A stretch of 38,772 nucleotides of DNA from Bradyrhizobium sp. YR681. Lineage in GTDB: Bacteria; Pseudomonadota; Alphaproteobacteria; Rhizobiales; Xanthobacteraceae. The stretch spans positions 1-38,772 of the forward strand of contig NZ_AKIY01000009.1 of assembly GCF_000282615.1 (NCBI RefSeq), in the 5' to 3' direction. Positions within the stretch are counted from its first letter, which is position 1, and every line of letters starts with the position of its first letter. Positions 7,894-16,483 of the stretch are shown here, piece by piece. The notes under the pieces were generated by a model that saw nothing but the letters and a program-made list of their open reading frames with translations, had not been told where the DNA came from and did not search any database. The translations under genes were made by a program, and so were the position numbers.

Positions 7894-8025
7894 GTGGATG
7901 ACGAACCAAAGGCTCCGATAGTGATTGCGTGTTGCCTGATCGTGACTGGGATTGCGTTGCTTCTCTCAGGCATCGTTGCCTTTGGCCTTCATAGAAATTC
8001 GCTGCACTCGATGGCGTTGCTGTAG
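7894..8025 (+). CDS. Possible small single-helix membrane protein (43 aa)
   Basis: A GTG-initiated frame of 43 codons, starting MDDEPKAPIVIACCL and ending LHRNSLHSMALL. Residues 7-32 form one continuous hydrophobic segment of ideal membrane-spanning length, flanked by an acidic N-terminus and a His/Arg border. No Shine-Dalgarno is visible before the GTG and no homologue is recognised with certainty. The composition argues for a real small membrane protein, and the missing ribosome-binding site argues against it. It ends 28 bases before a palindromic repeat. Confidence 0.3.
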   Translation: MDDEPKAPIVIACCLIVTGIALLLSGIVAFGLHRNSLHSMALL

Positions 8026-8052
8026 CAACAGCGGGCCGGCGCCCGGCTTTGC

Positions 8053-8134
8053 AGGATGGGGAGAGCGCAGCGAAACCCATTCTGCCATCTGCGACGACGA
8101 GACATGATGAATTTCGCTGCGCTCTGCTCATCCT
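8053..8134. repeat. Palindromic repeat, family B, copy 1
   Basis: An 82-base element. The left arm AGGATGGGGAGAGCGCAGCG pairs imperfectly with CGCTGCGCTCTGCTCATCCT at the right. It lies just beyond the stop of the cNMP-binding gene. A second copy at 8681-8757 lies on the other side of that gene. Confidence 0.75.
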
Positions 8135-8149
8135 ACGCATGACGCAAGA

Positions 8150-8626
8150 TCAATCGTCGTTACCGACCAGCCGCCCCGCGAACCGATCATCCGCCCGGCG
8201 CAGCCGCCGGCAGAGTTCGCGGTTGATGTTCTGCAGGACGATCACATAGGCGTGGATGTCGGCCTTGTAGCAGGCGTAGAGATTTTGCGCGGTCAGCTCG
8301 TACAGCACCGTCGGCGCCTCCGCGATCACCGTGGCGGAGCGGCTCTGCATTTCGATCAGCGTCATCTCGCCGAAGAAATCGCCTGCCTGCAGAACGGAAA
8401 TCGGGATGGCACTCCCTGCATTCGCCCGCTTGCTCACCGCGAGCCGGCCGGATCTGACGATGAACATCGAACGCCCTTGATCGCCCTCCGACACGACGGT
8501 CGCACCGGCATTGAAGCGGCGTTCGACCAGCATCGACATCAGGAGGTCGAGGCTCGCGTCCGTGAGACCGCCGAAGAACGGCGTCGCGAGCAGGAACGCT
8601 TTCATCTCGGGGGCACCGGCAACCAT
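8150..8626 (-). CDS. Cyclic-nucleotide-binding (Crp-like) domain protein without HTH
   Basis: A 158-residue protein that is essentially one cyclic-nucleotide-binding domain: FFGGLTDASLDLLMSMLVER, then GATVVSEGDQGRSMFIVRSGRL, a GDFFGEMTLIE phosphate-binding-cassette-like segment and SATVIAEAPTVLYEL. The C-terminal helix region (about residues 125-158) carries no helix-turn-helix, so it is not a Crp/Fnr transcription factor; it may act as a stand-alone sensor. The cassette lacks the Arg-Ser/Thr-Ala signature (it reads RSATV after QS), so ligand binding is plausible but untested. Start 8626 is a choice between weak sites; ATG 8605 is the alternative. It is flanked on both sides by family B palindromes. 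Confidence 0.82.
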   Translation of the reverse strand: MVAGAPEMKAFLLATPFFGGLTDASLDLLMSMLVERRFNAGATVVSEGDQGRSMFIVRSGRLAVSKRANAGSAIPISVLQAGDFFGEMTLIEMQSRSATVIAEAPTVLYELTAQNLYACYKADIHAYVIVLQNINRELCRRLRRADDRFAGRLVGNDD

Positions 8627-8680
8627 CGCGGGAAGATATGTCCGGCTGCGATCCGGGGCAAGCAGCCCGTGGCGCGTGAG

Positions 8681-8757
8681 GGGTAGAGCGCAGCGAATCC
8701 ATCGAGACATTTGCAACGACGAGAGATGGACGGGTTTCGCTGCGCGCTCCCCATCCT
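8681..8757. repeat. Palindromic repeat, family B, copy 2
   Basis: A 77-base element with left arm GGGTAGAGCGCAGCGAATCC and right arm GGGTTTCGCTGCGCGCTCCC, followed by ATCCTGCG. It is related to 8053-8134 in sequence and layout. It fills the space between the cNMP-binding gene start and the stop of the MgtC-like gene. Confidence 0.75.
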
Positions 8758-8775
8758 GCGCGGTGAACTATTCCC

Positions 8776-9198
8776 TCACTGACCGTCCTCTTCCTTCACC
8801 AGCGTCAGCAGGCGAAGCGTCAGGAACGTGAACACCGCGATTGTTATCGCGACGTCGTAGCTGCCGAGCCCGACGGAGACGCCGATGGCGCCGGTGGCCC
8901 ACAGGCTCGCGGCCGTCGCGGTGCCCTGCACCGAATTGCCCTGCTTGAGGATCGCGCCGCCGCCGATGAAGCCGATGCCGGTGATGAGGCCCTCGATCAC
9001 CTTGGCCATTCCGTCAGGCGAATGCACCAGCAGGCTTTCGCTGGCCTGCACGAAGCCGCAGCTGGCCAGCGCGACCAGCGGAAAGGTGCGCAGTCCCGCG
9101 CTGCGCGCCCGCTTCTCGCGGTCCCAGCCGATCGGAACGGCGAGCGCGAACGCGGCCGCCAGCGTGACGACGTGTATACCGATGTTGAATCTGTCCAA
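8776..9198 (-). CDS. MgtC/SapB family membrane protein
   Basis: A 140-residue inner-membrane protein matching the MgtC N-terminal domain: a first helix (residues 9-25), the conserved GWDREKRARSAGLRTFPLVAL segment after it, then EGLITGIGFIGGGAILK with the conserved glycine-rich loop, and TAASLWATGAIGVSVGLG. It lacks the cytoplasmic C-terminal domain of MgtC proper, like the shorter SapB/YhiD members. Family members are linked to magnesium limitation, acid stress and control of ATP synthase or phosphate uptake in other bacteria; which applies here is not visible. Initiation is at TTG with GGGA upstream. It lies between two family B palindromes. Confidence 0.88.
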   Translation of the reverse strand: MDRFNIGIHVVTLAAAFALAVPIGWDREKRARSAGLRTFPLVALASCGFVQASESLLVHSPDGMAKVIEGLITGIGFIGGGAILKQGNSVQGTATAASLWATGAIGVSVGLGSYDVAITIAVFTFLTLRLLTLVKEEDGQ

Positions 9199-9310
9199 GG
9201 CAAATCCCGAAAACGAAAGCCGCCATCAAAATCAGGCCGGCCTGCAACGCGGCCAGACGATGGATGGTTTCAGCACGGGCGGATTTGCCGCATGCGACAG
9301 GGCGGGCTCT

Positions 9311-9346
9311 CGCAGGATGGGTCGAGCGAGGCGAACCCATCCTGCG
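9311..9346. repeat. Short family B-like hairpin
   Basis: Arms CGCAGGATGGGT and ACCCATCCTGCG (12 bp, perfect) enclose 12 bases. It ends four bases before the stop codon of tarD, on whose strand it would form an RNA hairpin directly after the gene. It probably acts as its terminator. Confidence 0.7.
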
Positions 9347-9349
9347 TTC

Positions 9350-10513
9350 CTACTCCGCCAGTTCGCGCATCACCTTGATCAAATCAGACTTGCCCTCGAA
9401 GCCGATGCCGGGGAGCTCGGGCATGACGATATGGCCGGCTTCCACCTTCACGCCGTCGGGGAAGCCGCCATAGGGCTGGAACAGATCCGGATAGCTCTCG
9501 TTGCCGCCGAGGCCGAGGCCCGCTGCGATGTTGAGCGACATCTGGTGGCCGCCGTGCGGGATGCAGCGCGAGGGCGACCAGCCGAACTGATGCAGCACGT
9601 CGAGGGTGCGCAGATATTCGACCAGGCCGTAGGACAGCGCGCAATCGAACTGCAGCCAGTCGCGGTCCGGCCGCATGCCGCCATAGCGCAACAAATTGCG
9701 CGCATCCTGGTGCGAGAACAGGTTCTCGCCTGTCGCCATCGGTCCGGGATAGAATTCGGAGAGCGCGGCCTGGAGCGCGTAGTCGAGGGGATCGCCGACC
9801 TCCTCGTACCAGAACAGCGGATACTGGCGTAGCATCTTTGCGTAGGCGATGCCGGTCTCGAGATCGAAGCGGCCGTTGGCGTCGACGGCGAGCCGCGCCT
9901 GCGATCCGATCTCCGACAGCACCGCTTCGATGCGGCGCTGGTCCTCGTCGATCGAGGCGCCGCCGATCTTCATCTTGACGACGTTGTAGCCGCGATCGAG
10001 GTAGCCGCGCATCTCGGCCCGTAGCGCACTGTTGTCCTTGCCCGGATAGTAATAGCCGCCGGCGGCGTAGACGAACACGCGCGGATTGGCTTCAAGCCCC
10101 TTCTGCTCGGCAAGCAGGCGGAACAACGGCTTGCCGGCGATCTTGGCGGTGGCGTCCCAGATCGCCATGTCGAGCGTGCCGACCGCCACCGAGCGCTCGC
10201 CGTGGCCGCCGGGCTTTTCGTTGCTCATCATCGCAGCCCAGAGCTTGTGCGGATCGAGATTGTCGCCGGCCTCGTTGAGCGCGGCTTTCGGATCGGCTTC
10301 GAGAATGCGATTGCGGAAACGCTCGCGGATCAGGCCGCCCTGGCCGTAGCGGCCATTGGAGTTGAAGCCGTAGCCGACCACGCGGCGGCCGTCGCGCTCG
10401 ACATCGGTGACGACAGCAACGAGGCTCGCCGTCATCTTGGAGAAGTCGATATAGGCGTTCCGGATCGGGGACGCGATCGGCTTGGTGATCTCGCGGACGT
10501 CGACGATGCGCAT
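9350..10513 (-). CDS. tarD: D(-)-tartrate dehydratase (enolase superfamily)
   Basis: A 387-residue enzyme that dehydrates D-tartrate to oxaloacetate. It matches, from memory, almost residue for residue the characterised TarD of Bradyrhizobium japonicum (389 aa, two residues longer at the start). All catalytic positions are present with a constant offset of two: Lys180 and Lys182 (VVKMKIGG), metal ligands Asp211 (VDANGRF), Glu237 (WYEEVGDP) and Glu263 (ATGENLF), and His320 (CIPHGGHQ). The start ATG 10513 has CAGGAG seven bases upstream. It lies divergent from a LysR regulator that probably controls it. No tartrate transporter is adjacent. Confidence 0.95.
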   Translation of the reverse strand: MRIVDVREITKPIASPIRNAYIDFSKMTASLVAVVTDVERDGRRVVGYGFNSNGRYGQGGLIRERFRNRILEADPKAALNEAGDNLDPHKLWAAMMSNEKPGGHGERSVAVGTLDMAIWDATAKIAGKPLFRLLAEQKGLEANPRVFVYAAGGYYYPGKDNSALRAEMRGYLDRGYNVVKMKIGGASIDEDQRRIEAVLSEIGSQARLAVDANGRFDLETGIAYAKMLRQYPLFWYEEVGDPLDYALQAALSEFYPGPMATGENLFSHQDARNLLRYGGMRPDRDWLQFDCALSYGLVEYLRTLDVLHQFGWSPSRCIPHGGHQMSLNIAAGLGLGGNESYPDLFQPYGGFPDGVKVEAGHIVMPELPGIGFEGKSDLIKVMRELAE

Positions 10514-10643
10514 GGCGGTCTCCTGAATTGACTTGACGGAGGTGTACGTCTGGACAGGGCCGTTTGGCCAATGCCATGATCGATTTGCCTCATGCGCGGA
10601 CGGCATCGGCGCGAATTTCGCTTCAATCCTCCCTGGATTTCAA

Positions 10644-11552
10644 TTGGATCTCGACTGGCTCAAGGATTTTTCGGCGCTGGCGGAGCTGAAGAGCTTTTCG
10701 CGGGCGGCCGACGCGCGGAACGTGACGCAGCCGGCGTTCAGCCGCCGCATTCGTGCGCTGGAGGACTGGATCGGAACTCCTCTGTTCGTGCGCGGGGCAC
10801 AAGGCGCCAGCCTGACCTCGGCCGGTCAGCATTTTGAGCCGCTGGCCGCCGATCTGGTCCGCAGCCTGGAGCGGGCGCAGCGCGATACGCGGTCCGTGGG
10901 CGAGCGGGATAATGTCGCCTTGTCGATCGCCGCCACGCATGCGCTGTCCTTCACGTTCTTTCCCGGATGGATCCGGCAACATCTGCGCTTCGAGGCGCTG
11001 GGCGCCGTCAGCCTGATCTCGGAAAGCATGGAGGGCTGCGAGCAGATCATGCTCGGCGGCGAGGTGCATTTTCTGCTGTGCCATTATCATGAGGAGGTGC
11101 CGGCCCGCTTCGAGCCTGATCGCTTCCAGAGCCATCGCGTCGGCGACGACTGTCTCGTTCCGCTCTGCGCGCCCGGCTCCGACGGACGGCCGATCTGGTC
11201 CCTCGGCGGTGAACCGACTCAGCCTGCACGCCTGCTCGCCTACAGCCGCGCGTCCGGGCTTGGCCGCATCCTCGCGGCCCATCAGGCCGTCCGGAGCACG
11301 ATCGCAAACATGCAGACCGGCTTTACCTCGCATCTCGCCGCGACGCTGATGACCATGGCACGCGAAGGCCACGGTATTGCGTGGCTCCCGCTGACATTGG
11401 CGAAGGAAGAGGTCGAGCACGGCCGCCTTGTTCGTGCGGGACCGGAACAACTCGATATCCCGATCGAGATCAGGCTGATCAGGTCACCCGATTGCCGGAA
11501 TGCGGTGGCCAACCAGCTCTGGCATTCGCTCACCGGCGAGGGGGACGCCTAG
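10644..11552 (+). CDS. LysR family transcriptional regulator, likely of tarD
   Basis: A 302-residue LysR protein. The N-terminal winged HTH reads [20 protein letters not shown], then [30 protein letters not shown]; the rest is the substrate-binding domain. The start is taken as TTG 10644 because the usual LysR beginning (LDWLKDF) follows at once and gives the normal family length. No ATG or clear Shine-Dalgarno supports any start, and a frame opening at 10533 would overlap the tarD promoter. It is divergent from tarD with a spacer of about 130 bases, the classic arrangement for a LysR activator and its target. The inducer is inferred to be D-tartrate. Confidence 0.88.
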   Translation: MDLDWLKDFSALAELKSFSRAADARNVTQPAFSRRIRALEDWIGTPLFVRGAQGASLTSAGQHFEPLAADLVRSLERAQRDTRSVGERDNVALSIAATHALSFTFFPGWIRQHLRFEALGAVSLISESMEGCEQIMLGGEVHFLLCHYHEEVPARFEPDRFQSHRVGDDCLVPLCAPGSDGRPIWSLGGEPTQPARLLAYSRASGLGRILAAHQAVRSTIANMQTGFTSHLAATLMTMAREGHGIAWLPLTLAKEEVEHGRLVRAGPEQLDIPIEIRLIRSPDCRNAVANQLWHSLTGEGDA

Positions 11553-11661
11553 CAAATTCGGATGGCGCCGCCGCTCATACGTCTGGGCAGGCCGCCTGTC
11601 ATTTCCGGAGCCCGCGCCTACATGTGAGGTCCGCGCATCGCGCCCCACCCGGACCCCGCCC

Positions 11662-12669
11662 ATGATCCCTTTCTCCGTACTCGACCTCGCTCCCATCCGC
11701 AGGGGTGGCGATGCGGCGCAGGCGTTCCGCAATTCGCTCGATCTCGCGCAGCATGCCGAGGCCTGGGGCTTCAAGCGGTTCTGGCTGGCCGAGCACCACA
11801 ACATGACGGGGATCGCGAGCGCGGCGACGTCCGTCGTGATCGGGCATGTCGCGGGCGGAACGAAGACGATCCGCGTCGGGTCCGGCGGGATCATGCTGCC
11901 GAACCATTCGCCGCTGATCATTGCCGAACAGTTCGGCACGCTGGAATCGCTCTATCCCGGGCGAATCGATCTCGGGCTCGGCCGCGCGCCCGGTACCGAC
12001 CAGTTCACCGCGCGGGCGCTGCGGCGCGACCTTGCCACCAGTTCCGAGAATTTTCCGCAGGACGTGCTGGAATTGCAGGCGTTGCTCGGCGACATCAAGC
12101 CGAACCAGACGATCCGCGCCGTGCCGGGCATGGGCACGAAGGTGCCGCTCTGGATCCTGGGATCGAGCACCTTTGGCGCGCAGCTCGCAGGCATGCTGGG
12201 GCTGCCCTTCGCCTTCGCCTCGCATTTCGCGCCGCAGATGATGATGCCGGCGCTGCGCGAGTACCGCGCGCGCTTCGAGCCGTCGGCACAGCTGGAAAAG
12301 CCCCATGCGATGGTCGGCGTCAATGTGTTTGCGGCGGACAGCGATGCCGAGGCGCAGCGCATGTTCTCCTCACTGCAGCAGCAGTTCATCAATCTGCGCC
12401 GCGGCACGCCCGGCCCGCTGCCGCCGCCGGTCGACGACATGGACGCGCTGTGGTCGCCGGCCGAGAAGGCCATGGTCGGCCAGTCGCTGTCCTGCTCCGC
12501 CGTCGGCTCGCCCGACGTGGTCGAGCAGAAGCTGAAGGCGCTGATCGCCGAAACCGGCGCCGACGAGCTGATGACCACGGGCCAGATCTACGACCACGCC
12601 GCGCGGCTGCACTCGTTCGAGATCGCGGCCGGGGTAAGGGATCGGCTGGCGAAGCAGCCGGCGGTGTGA
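11662..12669 (+). CDS. LLM class flavin-dependent oxidoreductase (luciferase-like)
   Basis: A 335-residue bacterial-luciferase-like TIM-barrel protein. It has [12 protein letters not shown] at the start, [13 protein letters not shown], a [20 protein letters not shown] strand and [26 protein letters not shown], the pattern of the MsnO8/YhbW-type LLM family that uses FMNH2 supplied by a reductase. The substrate is unknown. It begins 109 bases after the LysR gene on the same strand; no good Shine-Dalgarno is seen before ATG 11662. It converges on the catabolic operon that contains a flavin reductase, but sits on the opposite strand beyond a palindromic repeat, so a joint role is only a possibility. 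Confidence 0.9.
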   Translation: MIPFSVLDLAPIRRGGDAAQAFRNSLDLAQHAEAWGFKRFWLAEHHNMTGIASAATSVVIGHVAGGTKTIRVGSGGIMLPNHSPLIIAEQFGTLESLYPGRIDLGLGRAPGTDQFTARALRRDLATSSENFPQDVLELQALLGDIKPNQTIRAVPGMGTKVPLWILGSSTFGAQLAGMLGLPFAFASHFAPQMMMPALREYRARFEPSAQLEKPHAMVGVNVFAADSDAEAQRMFSSLQQQFINLRRGTPGPLPPPVDDMDALWSPAEKAMVGQSLSCSAVGSPDVVEQKLKALIAETGADELMTTGQIYDHAARLHSFEIAAGVRDRLAKQPAV

Positions 12670-12695
12670 GCAGGCCTGATTGCTGCGACGAAGAA

Positions 12696-12819
12696 GGTGC
12701 GCTCCCTCCCCCGCTTGCGGGGGAGGGCTGGGGAGAGGGTGCTTCCGCAATGGGACAATCCCCAAGAGGAAAAAGCCCTCACCCCGACCCTCTCCCGCAA
12801 GCGGGAGAGGGAGCGCACC
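12696..12819. repeat. Large cruciform palindrome, family D
   Basis: The outer arms GGTGCGCTCCCTC and GAGGGAGCGCACC (13 bp, perfect) enclose two strong hairpins (CCCCCGCTTGCGGGGG and TCTCCCGCAAGCGGGAGA) and an inner pairing GGGAGAGGGT/ACCCTCTCCC. The 124-base unit lies exactly between the ends of the convergent LLM oxidoreductase and amidohydrolase genes. It would terminate transcription from both sides. Confidence 0.8.
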
Positions 12820-12843
12820 GTGTTTGTGGCGAGTCTCGAGCCT

Positions 12844-13719
12844 CTAGTCCGGAAATCCAAACAGCTTCGCCGGATTGTGCACCAGGATCTTCTCCAACTC
12901 CGCCTGGTCCGGCGCGTAGCGGTACATCAGCTCGAGCAGATCGGCATCGTTGGGCGGCTGCTTGACCGAGACCGGATGCGGCCAGTCGCTGGCCCAGACG
13001 CAGCGGTCGAGGGCGGCCTCGATATAGGCGCGCGCGACCGGGATCACGTCGTCATAGGGCGGGCCGGCCTTCGAGGTCTTCTCGCCGAGCGACAGCATCA
13101 CCCAGAAGTTGCCCTTCTTGAGCAGCTCCAGCATCTTGCGCAGATTCGGATCGGTCTTGCCGGCCTCCGGATCGGGGCGCGCCATGTGGTCGATCAGCAC
13201 GGGCACGTCGAGATTCTCGTATTTGGCGACGCTGGAAACGATGCCGTCCTTCTCCGGCTGGATCTTGACGTACCACCCGAGTTCGCGAATGCGGGCGATG
13301 GCGCGGGCGAAATCGGCGTCCGACAATACCGCGCCCAGCTCCTGGCGGAAGCTGAAGCGCGCACCGCGCACGCCGGCATCATGCAGCTTCGAGAGATAAG
13401 CGTCGCTCGCCTCCGCGAACACCAGCGCGTTGGCGCAGCCGCGGTAGTTCGGGCCCATCGCGGCGAGACCGTCGAGAACGACGGAATGGTCAGCGCCATA
13501 AGTGGTGGTCTGCACGATGATGCCGCGCTCGATGCCGAGCGTCTTGTGCACGCGCAGCGCAGCTTCCCAGGTCGCGGTCGGCATCCGGTAGGCGGCACCG
13601 GGGCGCTCCGGATATTTGTCGATGGGACCGAGCACGTGAAACTGGCTGTCGACCGTCTTCGGCGGCGGTGCCTTGATGGGGCGGCGCGGATTGGGGTCGA
13701 ACGGCAGATAGGTCGGCAT
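12844..13719 (-). CDS. Amidohydrolase family protein, 2-pyrone-4,6-dicarboxylate lactonase (LigI)-like
   Basis: A 291-residue TIM-barrel hydrolase of the amidohydrolase-2 family, close in length and layout to LigI, which opens 2-pyrone-4,6-dicarboxylate and needs no metal. It has the N-terminal strand VDSQFHVLGP, the barrel motif PVLIDHMARPD (His178) and the general base ASDWPHP (Asp245). The usual HxH motif after strand 1 is QxH here (Gln26, His28), so a metal-dependent mechanism is unlikely and the substrate may differ from LigI's. It is the last gene of the IclR-linked operon, 12 bases after the RidA-like gene, suggesting action on a lactone or cyclic intermediate. Confidence 0.85.
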   Translation of the reverse strand: MPTYLPFDPNPRRPIKAPPPKTVDSQFHVLGPIDKYPERPGAAYRMPTATWEAALRVHKTLGIERGIIVQTTTYGADHSVVLDGLAAMGPNYRGCANALVFAEASDAYLSKLHDAGVRGARFSFRQELGAVLSDADFARAIARIRELGWYVKIQPEKDGIVSSVAKYENLDVPVLIDHMARPDPEAGKTDPNLRKMLELLKKGNFWVMLSLGEKTSKAGPPYDDVIPVARAYIEAALDRCVWASDWPHPVSVKQPPNDADLLELMYRYAPDQAELEKILVHNPAKLFGFPD

Positions 13720-13731
13720 GCAAATGCTCCT

Positions 13732-14115
13732 TCAGTCGATCACGGCAGTGAAGTCGCACTGCACCAGCGCGCCGCCGTCCATGTTGTCCATCGGCAGCGC
13801 GTGGCGCGCCGGGCGTGAATGTTCGTCCGGAAACATCTTGAGCCACTCGACATTGACGGGCCCGCGCTGCGTGCGGTCCTTCAGCCACACCGTCATCTTG
13901 ATGATGTCGTCGGTGGTGCCGCCCGCGGCCTCGACCGTCGCCTTCATATGCGCGAACATGTTGGCGCACTGCGCGTCCAGGCTCTCCGGCATCACGCCGG
14001 CCGCGTCGCGGCCGAGGATGACGCCCGACATCACGAGATTGCCGATGCGGCAGGCGTTCGGAATCGGATTGGCGTGCTTGAAGCCGCCGATGTGGATGCT
14101 CTTGCGCCGCGACAT
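13732..14115 (-). CDS. RidA/YjgF/YER057c family protein lacking the catalytic arginine
   Basis: A 127-residue RidA-fold protein: MSRRKSIHIGGFKHANPIPN, then RIGNLVMSGVILGRD, ANMFAHMKATVEAAGGTTDDIIKMTVWLKD and PARHALPMDNMDGGALVQCD. Archetypal RidA proteins hydrolyse 2-aminoacrylate-type imines with an arginine in the segment VARLPKD; the aligned segment here (PMDNMDGG) has none. This places it in a non-archetypal Rid subfamily. Such members are often found in catabolic operons, for example as 2-aminomuconate deaminase-like proteins. It is the fifth gene of the operon, between the hydratase and the amidohydrolase. An enamine, imine or keto-enol step in the same pathway is inferred. Confidence 0.85.
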   Translation of the reverse strand: MSRRKSIHIGGFKHANPIPNACRIGNLVMSGVILGRDAAGVMPESLDAQCANMFAHMKATVEAAGGTTDDIIKMTVWLKDRTQRGPVNVEWLKMFPDEHSRPARHALPMDNMDGGALVQCDFTAVID

Positions 14116-14141
14116 GGTGCGCTCCCCTCTCTGTTATTGCT

Positions 14142-14945
14142 TCAGACGAACTGGCACGACACCGAGCCGAACGGGCCATAGTCGGCGTGGAACGTATCGC
14201 CACGGCGGATGTCGACCGGACGCGTGAACGATCCCGCCAGCACCACCTCGCCGGCTTTCAGACGTTCGTCATGCGGCGCGAGGCGGTTGGCGAGCCAGGC
14301 AATGCCGTTGGCGGGATGGTTGAGCACGCCGGCGGCAAGCCCGGTCTCCTCGACCTCGCCATTGCGGAACAGCAGCGCGCCGATCCAGCGCAGGTCCGCG
14401 TCCAGGGGGCGGAACGGCCGGCCGCCGAGCACCAGCGCGGCGTTGGCCGCGTTGTCCGAGATCGTGTCCATGACTTTTCTCGTCTTGCCCGTTTGGGGGG
14501 CGACGCGATGCATCCGCGTCTCAAGAATCTCCAGCGCCGGCGTGACGTAGTCGGTGGCATTGAGCACGTCGAAAATGGTGCAGTCGGGCCCGCGCAGCGG
14601 CGCCTTCAGCACGAAGGCGAGCTCGACCTCGATCCGCGGCGCATGGAAGCGGTCGAACGGGATCGGCGTGGCGTCGGCATAGAACATGTCGGCGAACAGC
14701 ACGCCGTAATCGGGCTCGTTGATGCCGACCGCGTTCTGCATCGCCTTCGAGGTCAGGCCGATCTTGTGGCCCTTGATGATACGGCCGCGGCCGAGCTGAA
14801 GCTTTGTCCAGGCCCGCTGGACGGCGTAGGCATCCTCGATGCTGAACTCGGGATATTCCTTGGTGAACATCGGGATCAGCGCCTTGGTGCGCTCGGCCTC
14901 ATCCAGGCGCGCGGCAAGGCGTTCGATCGTGGCGGTATCCAGCAT
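14142..14945 (-). CDS. 2-oxo-hept-4-ene-1,7-dioate hydratase-like (HpcG/HpaH) enzyme
   Basis: This 267-residue enzyme has exactly the length of E. coli HpcG, the hydratase of homoprotocatechuate meta-cleavage. Its metal ligands fall at the same positions: Glu106 and Glu108 (PRIEVELAF) and Glu139 (ALEI). KGHKIGLTS carries the conserved lysine, and the C-terminus has [15 protein letters not shown]. It would add water to a 2-oxo-alkenoate (dienoate) or decarboxylate an oxalocrotonate-type acid. It starts three bases after the stop of the FAH-family gene, so the two are translated together. Which acid it takes is not visible, as no ring-cleavage dioxygenase lies nearby. Confidence 0.88.
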   Translation of the reverse strand: MLDTATIERLAARLDEAERTKALIPMFTKEYPEFSIEDAYAVQRAWTKLQLGRGRIIKGHKIGLTSKAMQNAVGINEPDYGVLFADMFYADATPIPFDRFHAPRIEVELAFVLKAPLRGPDCTIFDVLNATDYVTPALEILETRMHRVAPQTGKTRKVMDTISDNAANAALVLGGRPFRPLDADLRWIGALLFRNGEVEETGLAAGVLNHPANGIAWLANRLAPHDERLKAGEVVLAGSFTRPVDIRRGDTFHADYGPFGSVSCQFV

Positions 14946-14948
14946 GGT

Positions 14949-15809
14949 CTATTGCTCCGCCGCCACGGCGTTGCGCAGCACGCCGATGCCGCGCGACTCG
15001 ACTTCGACGACGTCGCCGACCTTCAGCCAGCGCGGCGGGTCGAAGCGGACACCCGCGCCGGTCGGCGTGCCCGTCACGATCATGTCGCCGGGCTTCAGTG
15101 TCGCGAAGGTCGAGAGATAGGAGATGATGAAGTCGAACGGGAACATCAGCCGGTCGGTCGTATCCTGCTGTCGCACCTCGCCGTTGACGCGCGTGATGAT
15201 GTCGTGAGGCCCGCGCGGATCGAGCTCGTCCGCGGTGACGATCCACGGGCCGATGCTGCCGGAGCGATCGAAATTCTTGCCTTGCGTGACGTTGAACTTG
15301 CCGTGGCGCAGCCAGTCGCGGATCGTGCCCTCGTTGCACAAGGTCATGCCGAAGACGTGGGACCACGCCTTCTCGCGCGGGATGTGGCGGCCGCCCTGGC
15401 CGATCACGATGACGAGCTCACCTTCGTAGTCGAGCTGCTCGGAGACTTTTGGCTTCTCCAGCGGCTGACCGGAGCCTGTCATCGAGGACATGCTGCGCAC
15501 GAACAGGCTCGGATATTTGGGCAGGTCCGAATTGTCTTTATATTCGGCGTTGCGCTCGGCGTAGTTGACGCCGATGCACCAGAGTTTTTCCGGCGCCAGC
15601 ACCGGCGGCAGCAGGACGAGATCTTCCAGCGCGTAGTCAGGCGTCGCCCTGGCAACCGCTTCCTGCGCATCGGCGAGCGCATTGGCCGCGATCAGCGCCT
15701 TGACGTCGGAATAGTCGCGGCCGATCCGCCGGGTCAGATCGACCACGCCGCCCGCGACGGCCGCGCCGTAGCGCGGCTCTCCATCCAGGAGATAGCTCAG
15801 GAGTCGCAT
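14949..15809 (-). CDS. Fumarylacetoacetate hydrolase (FAH) family enzyme
   Basis: A 286-residue protein with an N-terminal cap (MRLLSYLLDGEPRYGAAV) and the FAH fold from about residue 70: KLWCIGVNYAERNAEYK, SEQLDYEGELVIVIG with metal ligands Glu129 and Glu131, and MIVTGTPTGAGV near the end. The third ligand, normally Asp in the NDVSxRD motif, is Glu160 (LCNEGTIRDW), a conservative but unusual change. Family members hydrolyse C-C bonds, isomerise or decarboxylate oxo-acids (for example HpaG). The start 15809 is chosen because GGAGG stands eight bases upstream; ATG 15815 would be too close. It is the third gene of the operon, paired with the hydratase. Confidence 0.88.
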   Translation of the reverse strand: MRLLSYLLDGEPRYGAAVAGGVVDLTRRIGRDYSDVKALIAANALADAQEAVARATPDYALEDLVLLPPVLAPEKLWCIGVNYAERNAEYKDNSDLPKYPSLFVRSMSSMTGSGQPLEKPKVSEQLDYEGELVIVIGQGGRHIPREKAWSHVFGMTLCNEGTIRDWLRHGKFNVTQGKNFDRSGSIGPWIVTADELDPRGPHDIITRVNGEVRQQDTTDRLMFPFDFIISYLSTFATLKPGDMIVTGTPTGAGVRFDPPRWLKVGDVVEVESRGIGVLRNAVAAEQ

Positions 15810-15862
15810 TGTCATTTCCTCCAATGATCTTGAGGCGGCTCGGCCGTCGAACGGCCCGCGCG

Positions 15863-16480
15863 TCAGTCTTTCGATTTGGGCGTCTGGAACACCGTGTTCA
15901 GCGTCACGATCTCGCCGAGGCTGGCGTAACGCGGTCCGCCGATGCGTGCGATCGGATCGAGCGCCTTGGTCTCGACCTTGCCGTCATTCACGAGCCCGTC
16001 GCGCAAATGGAACATCACGACCTCGCCGACGATCAGCCGGCTCCTGGCATCGCCGAATTCGAGGCACTGGCGGAAGCGGCATTCCATTGCGACGGGCGCA
16101 ACGCTAAGCCGCGGCACCTTGATGCGCTCGCTCGGAAGCGTCTCGAGACCGAGCTCCGCGACCTCGCTGATTTCAGGCGGATGCTCGACCGAGCTGTCGT
16201 GCACCGCCTTCATCAGCGGCGTATCGGCAATGTGGATCACATATTCCTCGGTATCGAGGATGTTATGCGCGGTGTCCTTGTAGTCCGCGCCCTTGCGGCC
16301 GACGCTGATGGCGAGCATCGGCGGCTTCTGCGAGACGAAGGTGAAGGCGCTGAACGGCGCGAGGTTGAGCACGCCCGTGGCTGACAGGCTCGTGACCCAC
16401 GCGATCGGGCGCGGCACCACGATGCCGGTCATCAGGCGGTAGATGCGCTCCGCGCCGAGCTCGGTGGGGTCGATCCGCAT
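15863..16480 (-). CDS. Flavin reductase-like domain protein
   Basis: A 205-residue protein of the flavin-reductase-like (split-barrel FMN-binding) family: RLMTGIVVPRPIAWVTSLSA, NLAPFSAFTFVSQKPPMLAI and the central HNILDTEEYVIHIAD. The family includes NAD(P)H:flavin reductases of two-component monooxygenases and some FMN enzymes that hydroxylate or demethylate directly; this subtype (DIM6/NTAB-like) is not a classical HpaC. It follows the Bug gene by three bases. In the operon it may supply reduced flavin, but no partner monooxygenase is in the operon; the nearest flavin monooxygenase candidate is the LLM protein at 11662-12669. Confidence 0.87.
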   Translation of the reverse strand: MRIDPTELGAERIYRLMTGIVVPRPIAWVTSLSATGVLNLAPFSAFTFVSQKPPMLAISVGRKGADYKDTAHNILDTEEYVIHIADTPLMKAVHDSSVEHPPEISEVAELGLETLPSERIKVPRLSVAPVAMECRFRQCLEFGDARSRLIVGEVVMFHLRDGLVNDGKVETKALDPIARIGGPRYASLGEIVTLNTVFQTPKSKD

Positions 16481-16483
16481 CGC

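Noticed and set aside
10514..10643. A LysR T-N11-A box in the tarD/LysR spacer, for example around TTGGCCAA at 10564
   Set aside because: Only an 8-bp palindrome is seen there and no convincing dyad with the usual spacing, so no operator was annotated.
14187..15827. A 546-codon plus-strand frame
   Set aside because: It spans the antisense of two well-supported operon genes (hydratase and FAH-family); composition is shadow-like.
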